In this document: positions 46,432-54,887 of the stretch, one piece after another
Position numbering within the stretch: the stretch's first letter is position 1
How the letters are laid out: every line of letters begins with the position of its first letter
Assembly: GCF_000340565.2 (NCBI RefSeq)
Contig: NZ_CP007203.1
Coordinates: 4,866,613-4,930,612 of the forward strand
Source: Nodularia spumigena CCY9414
Lineage (GTDB): Bacteria > Cyanobacteriota > Cyanobacteriia > Cyanobacteriales > Nostocaceae
DNA: 64,000 nucleotides
Direction of reading: 5' to 3'
Translations under genes and position numbers: made by a program
The notes under the pieces: generated by a model
Databases searched by the model: none
Told to the model about the DNA's origin: nothing
Seen by the model: only the letters and a program-made list of their open reading frames with translations

Positions 46432-46881
46432 CTAATTTTCCCGACGCAGAGCCAGTAATTCTTGGGGAGAACCTAATAGTTTGATTTTGGCATTGCTAAT
46501 TTGCCTTTGTTGGTTGAGGATAAAGTACCAGGTGACATTGACACCACACCAGGAAGTTTGCGCTTTACCTGTTACCTGAATTTGGATGTGGTCATTTTCT
46601 AATGTTTCCACAATTCCTAGACGCGGACAAGCTTGAATATTTTCAGCTTCTTGTTGTAAATAGATAGCGATCGCCTCTCGTCCCACAATACCAGATTCAA
46701 AGGGCGGGTGCATCACCCCATCATCGGCAAATAACGCCGCAGTTGCTGCAAATTCTCCGGCGTTGAGAGTTTCAAAGTAACGCCAGATAGTGGGTTCGAC
46801 AATTCCCTCAATCTGCAATTCTTCTGTGATTGTAGTGGCGACGTTTATCTGATTTGCCTCTAAATATTCAGCAGCTGTCAT
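46432..46881 (-). CDS. OCP C-terminal-domain homolog (CTDH), NTF2-like carotenoid carrier
   Basis: The 149-residue protein is an NTF2-fold domain like the C-terminal half of the orange carotenoid protein: PTIWRYFETLNAGEFAATAA, FADDGVMHPPFESGIVGREA, QTSWCGVNVTWYFILNQQRQ and IKLLGSPQELLALR. It keeps a cysteine at about residue 112, in the region where CTDH proteins have a redox-active cysteine for dimerisation. CTDHs carry carotenoid and pass it to helical carotenoid proteins. It lies 162 bp downstream of such a gene on the same strand, as in Anabaena sp. PCC 7120 (all4940/all4941 pair, from memory). Confidence 0.9.
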   Translation of the reverse strand: MTAAEYLEANQINVATTITEELQIEGIVEPTIWRYFETLNAGEFAATAALFADDGVMHPPFESGIVGREAIAIYLQQEAENIQACPRLGIVETLENDHIQIQVTGKAQTSWCGVNVTWYFILNQQRQISNAKIKLLGSPQELLALRREN

Positions 46882-47043
46882 ATAATTCCCTTGATTATGC
46901 TAGCTGAAGTTTATTAAAAGATAAAAATAGCATCAAAAAAAGGTGCTATAGAAATAGATTTCCCCAACAACAAATCCATCTTTGTGCTGATATCTTGCAC
47001 CATTTTCCATAGCTATACAAGATGTGAAAACATCAAATTGGAA

Positions 47044-47547
47044 TTATTCAGCCAAGGGATCAACGCCCATATCAGCTACTACCTGGCGAAGCACAGAGAT
47101 TTGCTGACCAAAATCTAATGCTTTGATAGCTGCAAGTACCTGCACACCATCACGAGAAAATTCATAGCCTACTGGCATAGGTACAACAAGATGTTTTACC
47201 ATCAATTCTGATAACTCGTACCAGAAAGCCAATTTGGTATTATTGCTCAGAATACCATAGGAACGGGAAAATTGAGTATTTTTGTGAGCAGCTAAGTCAC
47301 GCATGACATTTAACCGCTCTACATGAGACATCTGCTTGATTTGAGTCAGCAACCCGGAGGCTAGTTGTAAACGAGCCGCACCTGTAGCTGCTGGTGTAAT
47401 GGAACGTCCCATTTCTGTGTAGGCATACCATAGCACTGCTAGCTGATCATCCACGCTCAGGCTTTGGAATACAGCAGTGGTGGAACTAACAGCATCACCA
47501 GGCTGATTAGATAAACGGGTTGAAGCTGAATCAGAAGTGAATGTCAT
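47044..47547 (-). CDS. Helical carotenoid protein (OCP N-terminal-domain homolog)
   Basis: The ATG at 47547, preceded by GGTGAAATC, gives 167 residues. The all-helical carotenoid-binding domain has VDDQLAVLWYAYTEMGRSIT, QIKQMSHVERLNVMRDLAAH, SYGILSNNTKLAFWYELSEL and QQISVLRQVVADMGVDP, with conserved Tyr/Trp positions that contact the carotenoid. A longer frame from 47640 lacks similarity. Pairing with a CTDH gene suggests the HCP4-like clade, which was reported to quench phycobilisomes; clade is inferred from context only. It acts in photoprotection at the thylakoid. Confidence 0.9.
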   Translation of the reverse strand: MTFTSDSASTRLSNQPGDAVSSTTAVFQSLSVDDQLAVLWYAYTEMGRSITPAATGAARLQLASGLLTQIKQMSHVERLNVMRDLAAHKNTQFSRSYGILSNNTKLAFWYELSELMVKHLVVPMPVGYEFSRDGVQVLAAIKALDFGQQISVLRQVVADMGVDPLAE

Positions 47548-47751
47548 GATTTCACCACAGTTGGTTATTGGAAATACGCAGGTAATTACTGGGAGGTTTG
47601 CCATACCTCTTAATTGACATATTGCATGATTTCTTAACAAAAATCAAATAATTATTACATATAGGTGAGTTAGCAAATGTTGAACAAAGGTTTTCCAGGG
47701 ATAATGTATAAATAAGCTGCCCATAATTGCCTCTAAATTCACATAAGAAAA

Positions 47752-48726
47752 ATGGATAAGCATTCTGTAATTAGCAGCAATGTAGTTAAAGAAAAAGCCA
47801 AAGAGTTAGGATTCCACAAAGTCGGGATTACTGCTGTAGATGGGGTAGATAATACAGACGCGCAGAGGTTACAAGCATGGATAAGTCTGGGTTATCACGC
47901 CGATATGGAGTGGATGAATAGCCCCAAACGTCAGGATATTAGCTTAATTATGCCAGAGGCGCGATCGCTCGTATGTGTCGCCCTCAATTACTACACCCCA
48001 GACGAACGTCCTGAAGGCGAAGAATACGCCAAAATCTCTCGCTATGGCTGGGGTAGAGACTATCATAAGGTGATGCATAAAAAGCTTAAAGCGCTGATGT
48101 TGTGGCTAGAATCACTCGATGCAGGTATTCAGGCGAGATATTATGCAGACACTGGCCCAGTACAAGATAAAGTCTGGGCGCAACGAGCCGGAATCGGTTG
48201 GATCGCCAAAAATGGTAATCTGATTACTAGAGAATATGGTTCTTGGGTATTTTTAGGAGAGATAGTTACAAATCTGGAATTAGAAAGCGATCGCCCACAT
48301 ACAGAACACTGTGGTAGCTGCACTCGTTGTCTAGACACTTGTCCTACAGGTGCAATTACCCAACCATTTGTAGTTGATGCTAATCGCTGCATTGCCTATC
48401 ATACCATCGAAAATCGCTCAGAAACATTACCAGAGACAATATCATCCAATTTACAAGGTTGGGTTGCAGGTTGCGACATTTGTCAAGATGTTTGTCCGTG
48501 GAATCAGCGTTTTGCCCAGACAACGGATGTAGCTGATTTTCAGCCGTATCCTGCTAATATTGCACCTGGGCTGATAGAATTAGCCAACATCTCAACGGAA
48601 GAGTGGAATAAACGATTTCCCGCATCTGCCTTACGGCGGATTAAGCCAGAAATGTTAAGACGAAATGCCCGTGCTAATCTTGACGCATCCCAACTAAAGA
48701 ATGACCCAGAAAGTAATTATTTTTGA
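47752..48726 (+). CDS. queG: Epoxyqueuosine reductase
   Basis: The 324-residue protein has YADTGPVQDKVWAQRAGIGW with GKNGNL-type sequence, and two 4Fe-4S cluster motifs: CGSCTRCLDTCPTGAI near residue 185 and CDICQDVCPWN near 240. It reduces epoxyqueuosine to queuosine in tRNA using a cobalamin cofactor. It ends with RRNARANLDASQLKNDPESN; the last 26 bp overlap the following HAD gene, so the two are likely translated from one mRNA. Confidence 0.95.
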   Translation: MDKHSVISSNVVKEKAKELGFHKVGITAVDGVDNTDAQRLQAWISLGYHADMEWMNSPKRQDISLIMPEARSLVCVALNYYTPDERPEGEEYAKISRYGWGRDYHKVMHKKLKALMLWLESLDAGIQARYYADTGPVQDKVWAQRAGIGWIAKNGNLITREYGSWVFLGEIVTNLELESDRPHTEHCGSCTRCLDTCPTGAITQPFVVDANRCIAYHTIENRSETLPETISSNLQGWVAGCDICQDVCPWNQRFAQTTDVADFQPYPANIAPGLIELANISTEEWNKRFPASALRRIKPEMLRRNARANLDASQLKNDPESNYF

Positions 48727-49336
48727 TTTTGATGGCACGATTGCGGATACAGTAGATGCTCTTGTGACTATTGCCAATCGTTTAGCTGTAGAATTTGGTT
48801 ATATACAAATTACTCCAGAGGAACTTTCCCTGCTCAGAAATTTTACCTCTAGGGAAATCCTTAAATACTCCGGAATCTCTTTCTTTAAAATTCCCTTTCT
48901 CATCAAAAAAGTTAAAGGAGAATTAAAACACAAGCTTCAAGAATTAAAACCCATACCCGGAATTCACGAAGCCTTAATAGAACTGCAAAATCAAGGTTAC
49001 AGATTAGGAATTATTACGTCTAATTCTCAAGATAACGTCATAGCTTTTCTTGAAAATAACGAATTAAATCAGTTATTCGACTTTATTTATTCAGGAGTCA
49101 CGATTTTTGGTAAAACCACCATAATTAATAACGTATTAAGACAAAAACAACTCAACACTCAAGAAGTCATTTATGTCGGGGATGAAACCAGAGATATAGA
49201 AGCTTCAAAAAAAGCTAATATCAAAGTGATTGCAGTAACTTGGGGCTTCAATTCTCCTGAAGCTTTAGCTAAACAAAATCCCGATTTTTTGATTAACCAT
49301 CCCAGGGAACTAATAGAAGTTATCAAAAAGTGCTGA
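48701..49336 (+). CDS. HAD-family phosphatase (phosphoglycolate phosphatase-like)
   Basis: The 211-residue protein has the HAD motif I IIFDFDGTIADTVDAL, motif II LGIITSNSQDN, motif III lysine near FGKTT and motif IV YVGDETRDIEASKKANI. The cap domain is of the small helical type, as in Gph-like phosphatases. The substrate is not shown; phosphoglycolate is one possibility, important for photorespiration. It overlaps queG by 26 bp in another frame. Confidence 0.9.
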   Translation: MTQKVIIFDFDGTIADTVDALVTIANRLAVEFGYIQITPEELSLLRNFTSREILKYSGISFFKIPFLIKKVKGELKHKLQELKPIPGIHEALIELQNQGYRLGIITSNSQDNVIAFLENNELNQLFDFIYSGVTIFGKTTIINNVLRQKQLNTQEVIYVGDETRDIEASKKANIKVIAVTWGFNSPEALAKQNPDFLINHPRELIEVIKKC

Positions 49337-49446
49337 GAGGTTATTTGCCAAGTTTTAAAATTTACTGAATAACCCCTCTCCAAACCTCTACTCCACAGAG
49401 CTAAAGTGTACACACACATGATTAAATTACTCCAAATCTTTTTTTT

Positions 49447-49562
49447 AGGACTTACGCAAGAACTCTCTGAAACCCTCTTGACTTCGTGTCCTTTGTGTCC
49501 TTCTCCCAAGGGGAGACGCTACGCGAATGTGGTTCGTTTTTTCATAATTTTGCGTAAGTCCT
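49447..49562 (-). mobile_element. 116-bp MITE-like element, copy 1
   Basis: Ends AGGACTTACGCAA and TTGCGTAAGTCCT are perfect 13-bp terminal inverted repeats. The interior contains TTCGCGTAGCGTCTCCCCTT (minus strand). A copy of exactly equal length and about 90% similar sequence lies at 54768-54883 in the other orientation. There is no coding capacity. A short T-run flanks both sides, possibly the target duplication. Confidence 0.85.
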
Positions 49563-49568
49563 GTTTTT

Positions 49569-49648
49569 GTAGGGTGTGTTGTCACCTAGAGCAACGCACC
49601 ATGCGAGATTTTCGGTGCGTTAGGACTAACGTCCATAACACACCCTAC
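49569..49648. mobile_element. 80-bp MITE-like inverted repeat
   Basis: GTAGGGTGTGTT and AACACACCCTAC are perfect 12-bp terminal inverted repeats with an inner pair GCAACGCACC / GGTGCGTT. It resembles the widely scattered cyanobacterial repeat around GTAGGGTGGGTTA at 45681-45710. It lies 6 bp from the neighbouring MITE. Confidence 0.75.
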
Positions 49649-49867
49649 ACAAATAAAGGTTTTTAGACTTTTGTGTACATTTTATACCAATTGTGTATAA
49701 AGATGCGCTCAATTTAGAAAGAAACGAACCGCAGAGGCACAGAGGACACAGAGGAGGAAAATACAAGATTAAAAAATTTGGCGCGGTTCCTCATCAAGAA
49801 ATGGTATTAGCCCATAGACAGAGGCTTTGAAAATATCATGTTCATTGCTGGGAAAAATTGGAAAAAA

Positions 49868-50173
49868 TTACTGTTTTGATTGACCTTTTTTCAAAGCTTT
49901 TTGAACTAAATCATTACTAACATTAGTTACAGCCTCAGTTCTAGAACCGCCAACTTGCTTTGCCATTTCTACATAGTCTTCGGGGTTCCCTGTGGATGGC
50001 GCTTGAGTTTTTGTTTGTTTGACCTCAGAAACTTTTTGTTTGGGTGCGGTGGCGGCTTTAGCGGCGGCTGCACCTTGATTTGTCTGGTCGATTTCACTGA
50101 CACTAAATTCTTGTGCAGCTGCATAATCAGATTCAAAATCAATCTTCGGTGCTTTTTCTTTACCACTAACCAT
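49868..50173 (-). CDS. Low-complexity hypothetical protein, possibly frameshifted at its start
   Basis: The frame encodes 101 residues rich in A, K, Q, T and E (AAAAKAATAPKQKVSEVKQT), ending in EDYVEMAKQVGGSRTEAVTN. It is predicted disordered and has no recognised family. Upstream of the ATG the same frame reads KPNVNQAPTHDAQLAADNMV and is open back to a TAA at about 50246. In another frame an ATG at 50262 gives MTYNELNKN just before it. This suggests that the real start is at 50262, with a small indel in the A-run near 50240. Expression is uncertain. Confidence 0.5.
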   Translation of the reverse strand: MVSGKEKAPKIDFESDYAAAQEFSVSEIDQTNQGAAAAKAATAPKQKVSEVKQTKTQAPSTGNPEDYVEMAKQVGGSRTEAVTNVSNDLVQKALKKGQSKQ

Positions 50174-50677
50174 ATTATCAGCAGCTAATTGTGCATCATG
50201 GGTAGGAGCTTGATTTACATTGGGTTTCAGGGGAGGTTTTTATTTAATTCATTATATGTCATTTGGGTGAAGTAGACTAAGGCGGGAAAAACCCCCAGTT
50301 TGTAATCAGGGTTTGTAGAGCAAGTCCTAAGTTGACAATTTCATAGACAAAACTATACTTATATTGACAAAAATCAATATATATTTTAGGAAAAAATCAA
50401 CTACTTGATATATAATACGGTGATATCAAGTATTGAATTGAGACTATTGCCGACGCGAAAACCAAGCAATGATGGTGGTAGTCTTTTTCAGAAACTTAAT
50501 TGGAACACAATCGCGTCTGGCTAAGGCGTGAAAGTCTACTGAGGGATAACTGCTCCCATGCTCCCGTTGAAGTAGAAAGTAAAGTCTAGTTTTGTCTAGG
50601 TTTTATATAGCAGATGCGATGAAATATGGAACCTCACCCCCAACCCCTCTCCTTACTAAGGAGAGGGGAGGTTTTTA
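50174..50677. other. Intergenic region upstream of the hypothetical gene, downstream of the ABC ATPase gene
   Basis: Contains the probable displaced start of the low-complexity gene (to 50262) and an AT-rich stretch at 50330-50430. A G/C hairpin at about 50640-50672 (CCCCTCTCCTTA pairing with AAGGAGAGGGG) is followed by T-rich sequence. Nothing else recognised. Confidence 0.5.
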
Positions 50678-51442
50678 TTAAGACATGGTGACTTGAGTTA
50701 AATCTTTTGGTGTTAAGTTGCTGTGGACGACTGCGCCATCTCGGAACCAAACAATGCGTTGGGTTTGACGCGCTACTTCTGATTCATGAGTTACCATGAC
50801 AACGGTGATTCCACTGTTATTTAATTCGGTGAAAATATCTAATACTTCCTGGGTTGTCTGGGAGTCAAGTGCGCCTGTGGGTTCATCAGCGAGGAGGACA
50901 ACGGGACGATTTACTATAGCACGAGCGATCGCTACCCGTTGTTGCTGTCCCCCAGATAATTGCGTGGGTTTGTTATTCAGGCGCTTTTCTAAACCAACTT
51001 TTGTTAAGGCTTCGGTGGCGCGATCGCGTCTTTCGCTAGGATTTACACTAGCATACACCATTGGTAACATGACATTTTCTAATGCTGTCAGTTGGGGTAA
51101 TAAGTGGAATTGTTGAAAGACAAACCCTAGTTTTTTATTGCGGATTTTGGCTAAATCTGCATCGTTCATTTGGGCGACATCAAGGTTATCTAAATAATAA
51201 TGTCCGGTGCTAGGGCGATCTAAACAGCCGATAATATTCATGGCTGTGGATTTACCAGAACCAGAAGGTCCCATAATTGAACAATATTCCCCCTCATGGA
51301 TAGTCAAGTTCACATCGTTGAGGGCTTTAACTTCGGTTTCTCCACTTCCGTAAATTTTAAAGATATTTTCTAGGCGAATAATTGCCGATTTTGGTGCAGG
51401 ATTAGGAACGAGAGCATCGGTAATTGTGATCGTTTTTGCCAT
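50678..51442 (-). CDS. ABC transporter ATP-binding protein (MacB/LolD/DevA type)
   Basis: The 254-residue protein has Walker [10 protein letters not shown] near residue 60, the Q-loop in [11 protein letters not shown], the signature [14 protein letters not shown], Walker [14 protein letters not shown] and the switch histidine in [11 protein letters not shown]. The [13 protein letters not shown] segment is typical of the MacB/LolD/DevA branch, which works with FtsX-like permeases. It lies 332 bp downstream of the permease gene on the same strand and is probably its ATPase. The gap suggests that an insertion has separated them. Confidence 0.92.
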   Translation of the reverse strand: MAKTITITDALVPNPAPKSAIIRLENIFKIYGSGETEVKALNDVNLTIHEGEYCSIMGPSGSGKSTAMNIIGCLDRPSTGHYYLDNLDVAQMNDADLAKIRNKKLGFVFQQFHLLPQLTALENVMLPMVYASVNPSERRDRATEALTKVGLEKRLNNKPTQLSGGQQQRVAIARAIVNRPVVLLADEPTGALDSQTTQEVLDIFTELNNSGITVVMVTHESEVARQTQRIVWFRDGAVVHSNLTPKDLTQVTMS

Positions 51443-51774
51443 AATAATTTAAGTTCCATTCCTCTCTCCTACAAGGAGATTTGTATAGTTTGCGCTTAAC
51501 AGCCATTTATTTACCGACTGGTACAGTTCCCCAACAATTAGAAACTGATCTGGCGACACTATGCTTTAAGTCTAATTTATTACATCCCTGGCGACTAGAA
51601 GTGGCGGCTACACAAACTAAACCCACCTGCGCGGGTTAAAAATCCCATTTTTTCATTAGTCCACGTAGGTGGACTTCCCTACGGGAAGCCGCTACGCGTC
51701 CTGCCTGTGTAGTAGCGTTCGCCCTTGGCGTGGCGTAGCCATATTATATTCGCCCAAAACTTTTCAAACATCCT
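51443..51774. other. 332-bp insertion-like gap inside the exporter operon
   Basis: The gap contains inverted repeats (CCACCTGCGCGGG...CCACGTAGGTGG) and GCGTAGC-type repeat blocks at 51630-51740. A 45-codon open stretch (51511-51641, reading VPQQLETDLATLCFKSNLLH) has no start and might be a gene remnant. In related systems the permease and ATPase genes are adjacent, so repeats have probably been inserted here. Confidence 0.5.
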
Positions 51775-52992
51775 CTAAGCACTTCTGAGGGCTACAATGG
51801 GGTCAAGTTGAGCAGCACGACGGGCGGGAACGACACCAAAAAATAAGCCAATTCCGCCAGAAACACCAACTGCTGTGGCGATCGCACTAGCAGAAATTGC
51901 TGCTTCTAAGGGAGTTACTACTGCTACCAATAGAATACCACTCACACCCACCGCAGTCCCAACTACACCGCCGAAGACAGAAACTATCACGGCTTCAATT
52001 ATGAATTGCAGTAAAATATCTTGTTCGGTTGCGCCAATTGCTTTCCGCAGTCCGATTTCTTGGGTGCGTTCGGTAACGGAAACTAGCATAATATTCATGA
52101 TACCAATACCACCGACAAATAATGATATCCCGGCGATCGCCGCTAGCATAATTGTTAATGCACCTGTGATTTGACCGACGGTTTGCAAAGCATCCTTTTG
52201 AGTATTGATGGTAAAATCATCTTCTCCAGTAATTTTGTGCCGCAAACGCAGCAAATTAGTAATTTGAAACTGTGCTGCATCAACACTCTCGGCATTTTTA
52301 GCGGAAACAACAATATAAGTTAACTCTAATCCATAGGGAGAAGTTCGCCCCACAATTCTGTTCGCCATTGTGATGAGTGGAATTAAAGCCGCTTCATCGT
52401 AATTCACACCTAAGTTTGAGCCTTTGCTTTCTAGTACGCCAATTACTTGAAAACTGGCATTTTTAATCCGCAACTGCTGCCCTTGGGGGTTACTATTACC
52501 AAATAGTCTTTCTGCTAAGTCTGCGCCCAATACCACAACTTGGTTATTGCGCTTCATATCTACGTCAGTAAAAAATCGCCCTGTAGCAGTTTCAAAGTCA
52601 CGCACGGTCAAGAATGCGGGAGTTGTGCCGACAATATTCACATTACTGTTTTGATTGCCATATGTCACTACCTGCCGACTATTCAATTCTCCTGTAACTG
52701 CTGCTACAGTTGGGACTTGATTTGCGATCGCCTGAGCATCTTCAAATACTAAAGTTTTCGGCACATCTCTAGAGATACGCTGACTGGCGCGATTACCTGG
52801 AATCACAAATAACACATTTGGGCCTAAAGACTCCAGTTGTTTCGCCACAAACCTTTGTCCACCTTCGCCAATCCCAATCATAGCAATCACCGAAGCATTC
52901 CCGATGACAATCCCCAACATAGTCAGGGCGCTACGCAACTTATTCGATAGCAGGGTTTTTCCCGCCATTTGCATACTTTCTAGGAAATTCAT
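51775..52992 (-). CDS. ABC transporter permease, MacB/FtsX family (DevC-like)
   Basis: The 405-residue protein has an N-terminal transmembrane helix (LRSALTMLGIVIGNASVIAM), a periplasmic MacB-core domain of about 220 residues (VVLGADLAERLFG, FQVIGVLESKGS) and three C-terminal helices. The FtsX-like motif is TQEIGLRKAIGATEQDI. It overlaps the upstream membrane-fusion gene by 4 bp, giving a fused exporter unit. The arrangement resembles DevBCA of Anabaena, which exports heterocyst glycolipids, but also MacAB. The substrate cannot be told from sequence. Confidence 0.92.
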   Translation of the reverse strand: MNFLESMQMAGKTLLSNKLRSALTMLGIVIGNASVIAMIGIGEGGQRFVAKQLESLGPNVLFVIPGNRASQRISRDVPKTLVFEDAQAIANQVPTVAAVTGELNSRQVVTYGNQNSNVNIVGTTPAFLTVRDFETATGRFFTDVDMKRNNQVVVLGADLAERLFGNSNPQGQQLRIKNASFQVIGVLESKGSNLGVNYDEAALIPLITMANRIVGRTSPYGLELTYIVVSAKNAESVDAAQFQITNLLRLRHKITGEDDFTINTQKDALQTVGQITGALTIMLAAIAGISLFVGGIGIMNIMLVSVTERTQEIGLRKAIGATEQDILLQFIIEAVIVSVFGGVVGTAVGVSGILLVAVVTPLEAAISASAIATAVGVSGGIGLFFGVVPARRAAQLDPIVALRSA

Positions 52993-54446
52993 CGATTCCG
53001 TTGTTCCTTTTTGTAGTCTGGAGGTGGATTGATAAACACGCGATCGCCTTCTTCCACTCCCTGTAAAATCTGAGTTTGGTCTGCAATTTGCGCCCCAATA
53101 GTGACTTCTTGAAACTGAGGTTTATTTTGTGCATCTGTAACTAAAACACCAGTTTTCCCCTGTTCAGTGACAATTGCTACAGTCGGTAACACCAAAGCAT
53201 TACTGAGGCGATCGCCTAAAAAAGTCAGATCCACATTTAAGCCAGAACGCAGTTGCTCTGTACCCGTATCCAGCGCCACCCGCACCTGAAAAGATGTGAC
53301 ACCTTGTTCCACCACCGCTTCCGGAGCAATCAAGCGGACATTACCTTTAAATACTTGATCAGGATAAGCATCAGCCACAATTTCCACCTGCTGTCCCTGT
53401 TTAATTCTGCCAATATCCACCTCTGGGACTTGCGCCAGCACTTCTAAACCCCGTGCAACTGCCACAATAGAACTAGAAGTTGCTGATGCACTGGTAGAAG
53501 CCGAAGTTGTGGGAGTCACAAAAGCGCCAACGTTGGCGTATTTCTGGGTAACAATACCTGATAAAGGCGCACGAATGACAGTATCTTGTAACCTCACTTC
53601 AGCCGCTTGAATTTGAGCTTGGGCCGCTTTCACTGCTGCTTGACGTTGAGCAATTTCCTCTGGACGACTACCATTTTGTAATAGTACCAATGCGGCGCGG
53701 GCTTCGGTTACAGCCGCTTCTCTAGCTGTAATTTCTTCATTGCGACTACCAACTTCTAACAGTGACAGTCGTTTTTGGGCTTCATCTAAACTCGCTTTTG
53801 CTCTTTGGTCTTCACTAATAAACTGTTCTAATTGGTCTTGAGAAGTAGCTCCTTGCTGAGTTAATTGTCGATATCGATTTACCCGTGATTGGGTGAGAGT
53901 TACCTGTGCTTGGGCTGAATTTACCTGTGCTTGGGCTTGGGCAATTTCCTGAGAGCGATTCCCCGCACGCGCTTGATTTAACTGCGCCTGAGCTTGGGCT
54001 AAACGCGCCTTGGCTTGCTCTATTTCTTGTGGACGACTCCCCGCACGTGCTTGGTCTAACTGTGCCTGTACTTGGGCTAAATTAGCGCGGTTCTGGAGGA
54101 TTTGCGCCCGAATGTCGCCTACATCCATCCGCGCCAAAACTTGCCCTTGTGACACGCGATCGCCCTGTTCTACATATAACTGTGTTAAAACACCGGGGTT
54201 TTTGGGACTAATATTCACACTTTGAACTGGCACAACTTTACCACTAGCACTAATCCGCAAAGTCACATTTTGTGATTCTACAGGTACAGTTAATTCGGTA
54301 ATATTTTGTTCACGAGTTCTCTGATTCACCAGGTTATAGGTAATAGTTGTTCCCACAGCTAAAGAACCTGCTACGATTAACCCAATTCCCCAGCGTAGTG
54401 GATATTTAACTTTGCCAATAAAAGGCAATTCTATTTGCGTAACCAT
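52989..54446 (-). CDS. Membrane fusion protein, HlyD/MacA family (DevB-like)
   Basis: The 485-residue protein has one N-terminal membrane segment (WGIGLIVAGSLAVGTTITY), then a barrel-sandwich start (SASGKVVPVQSVNISPKNPG). A long helical hairpin of about 200 residues follows, with internally repeated AQAQLNQARAG-type units and RPQEI repeats, then the second half of the barrel (VIRAPLSGIVTQKYA). It links the inner-membrane permease to a TolC channel. The extra-long Gln/Ala-rich hairpin is typical of cyanobacterial DevB-like proteins. It is translationally coupled to the permease. Confidence 0.92.
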   Translation of the reverse strand: MVTQIELPFIGKVKYPLRWGIGLIVAGSLAVGTTITYNLVNQRTREQNITELTVPVESQNVTLRISASGKVVPVQSVNISPKNPGVLTQLYVEQGDRVSQGQVLARMDVGDIRAQILQNRANLAQVQAQLDQARAGSRPQEIEQAKARLAQAQAQLNQARAGNRSQEIAQAQAQVNSAQAQVTLTQSRVNRYRQLTQQGATSQDQLEQFISEDQRAKASLDEAQKRLSLLEVGSRNEEITAREAAVTEARAALVLLQNGSRPEEIAQRQAAVKAAQAQIQAAEVRLQDTVIRAPLSGIVTQKYANVGAFVTPTTSASTSASATSSSIVAVARGLEVLAQVPEVDIGRIKQGQQVEIVADAYPDQVFKGNVRLIAPEAVVEQGVTSFQVRVALDTGTEQLRSGLNVDLTFLGDRLSNALVLPTVAIVTEQGKTGVLVTDAQNKPQFQEVTIGAQIADQTQILQGVEEGDRVFINPPPDYKKEQRNR

Positions 54447-54887
54447 AAAGAGTAGCCTACGAATATCACTTAGCTTTAATCGCCTGATAAAGCAAGTGCA
54501 GGAATTTATCAGTTATCAGTTATCAGTTATCAGTTACCAGTCAAGATATATAATTGGCTCTAAGTCCCCTAATACATAGGCGTGTTCACTGTTCACTGTT
54601 CACTGTTCACTGATTTAAAAGACGTGTGGACTAAATACTCAATATTTATCCATAAACTCAGCAACTAGACTGAAATTCAGCTTTATAGTTGCTTAATCTT
54701 TCTTTATATTAGCTTTTAGTCTTGATTTACGCCTTCACCTGATCGGCTAATTTTGCCAGTGTGATTCAGGACTTACGCAAAATCATGAAAAAACGAACCA
54801 CATTCGCGTAGCGTCTCCCCTTGGGAGAAGAACGCGAAGGACACGAAGGAAAGAGGGTTGCAGAGAGTTATTGCGTAAGTCCTATGA
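54447..54887. other. Repeat-filled gap between the TolC gene and the fusion-protein gene
   Basis: Holds heptamer arrays TTATCAG (54506-54540) and TGTTCAC (54583-54612) and the second 116-bp MITE (54768-54883), which ends 4 bp before the tolC-like gene. No gene is present. Confidence 0.75.
54768..54883 (+). mobile_element. 116-bp MITE-like element, copy 2
   Basis: Same perfect 13-bp ends as copy 1 (AGGACTTACGCAA and TTGCGTAAGTCCT), with interior TTCGCGTAGCGTCTCCCCTT on the plus strand. TGATT occurs just outside both ends, offset by one base, as a possible target duplication. It directly adjoins the 3' end of the TolC-like gene. Confidence 0.85.

Larger units (their letters stand above)
49337..49867. 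other. Gene-free region with two MITE-like repeats
   Basis: No gene. It contains the repeats at 49447-49562 and 49569-49648, each with terminal inverted repeats, and GTGTACACACA motifs at about 49406 that recur in the 14.9-kb and 19.4-kb repeats. An ACGAACCGCAGAGG-type repeat lies at 49723-49757. Confidence 0.7.
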
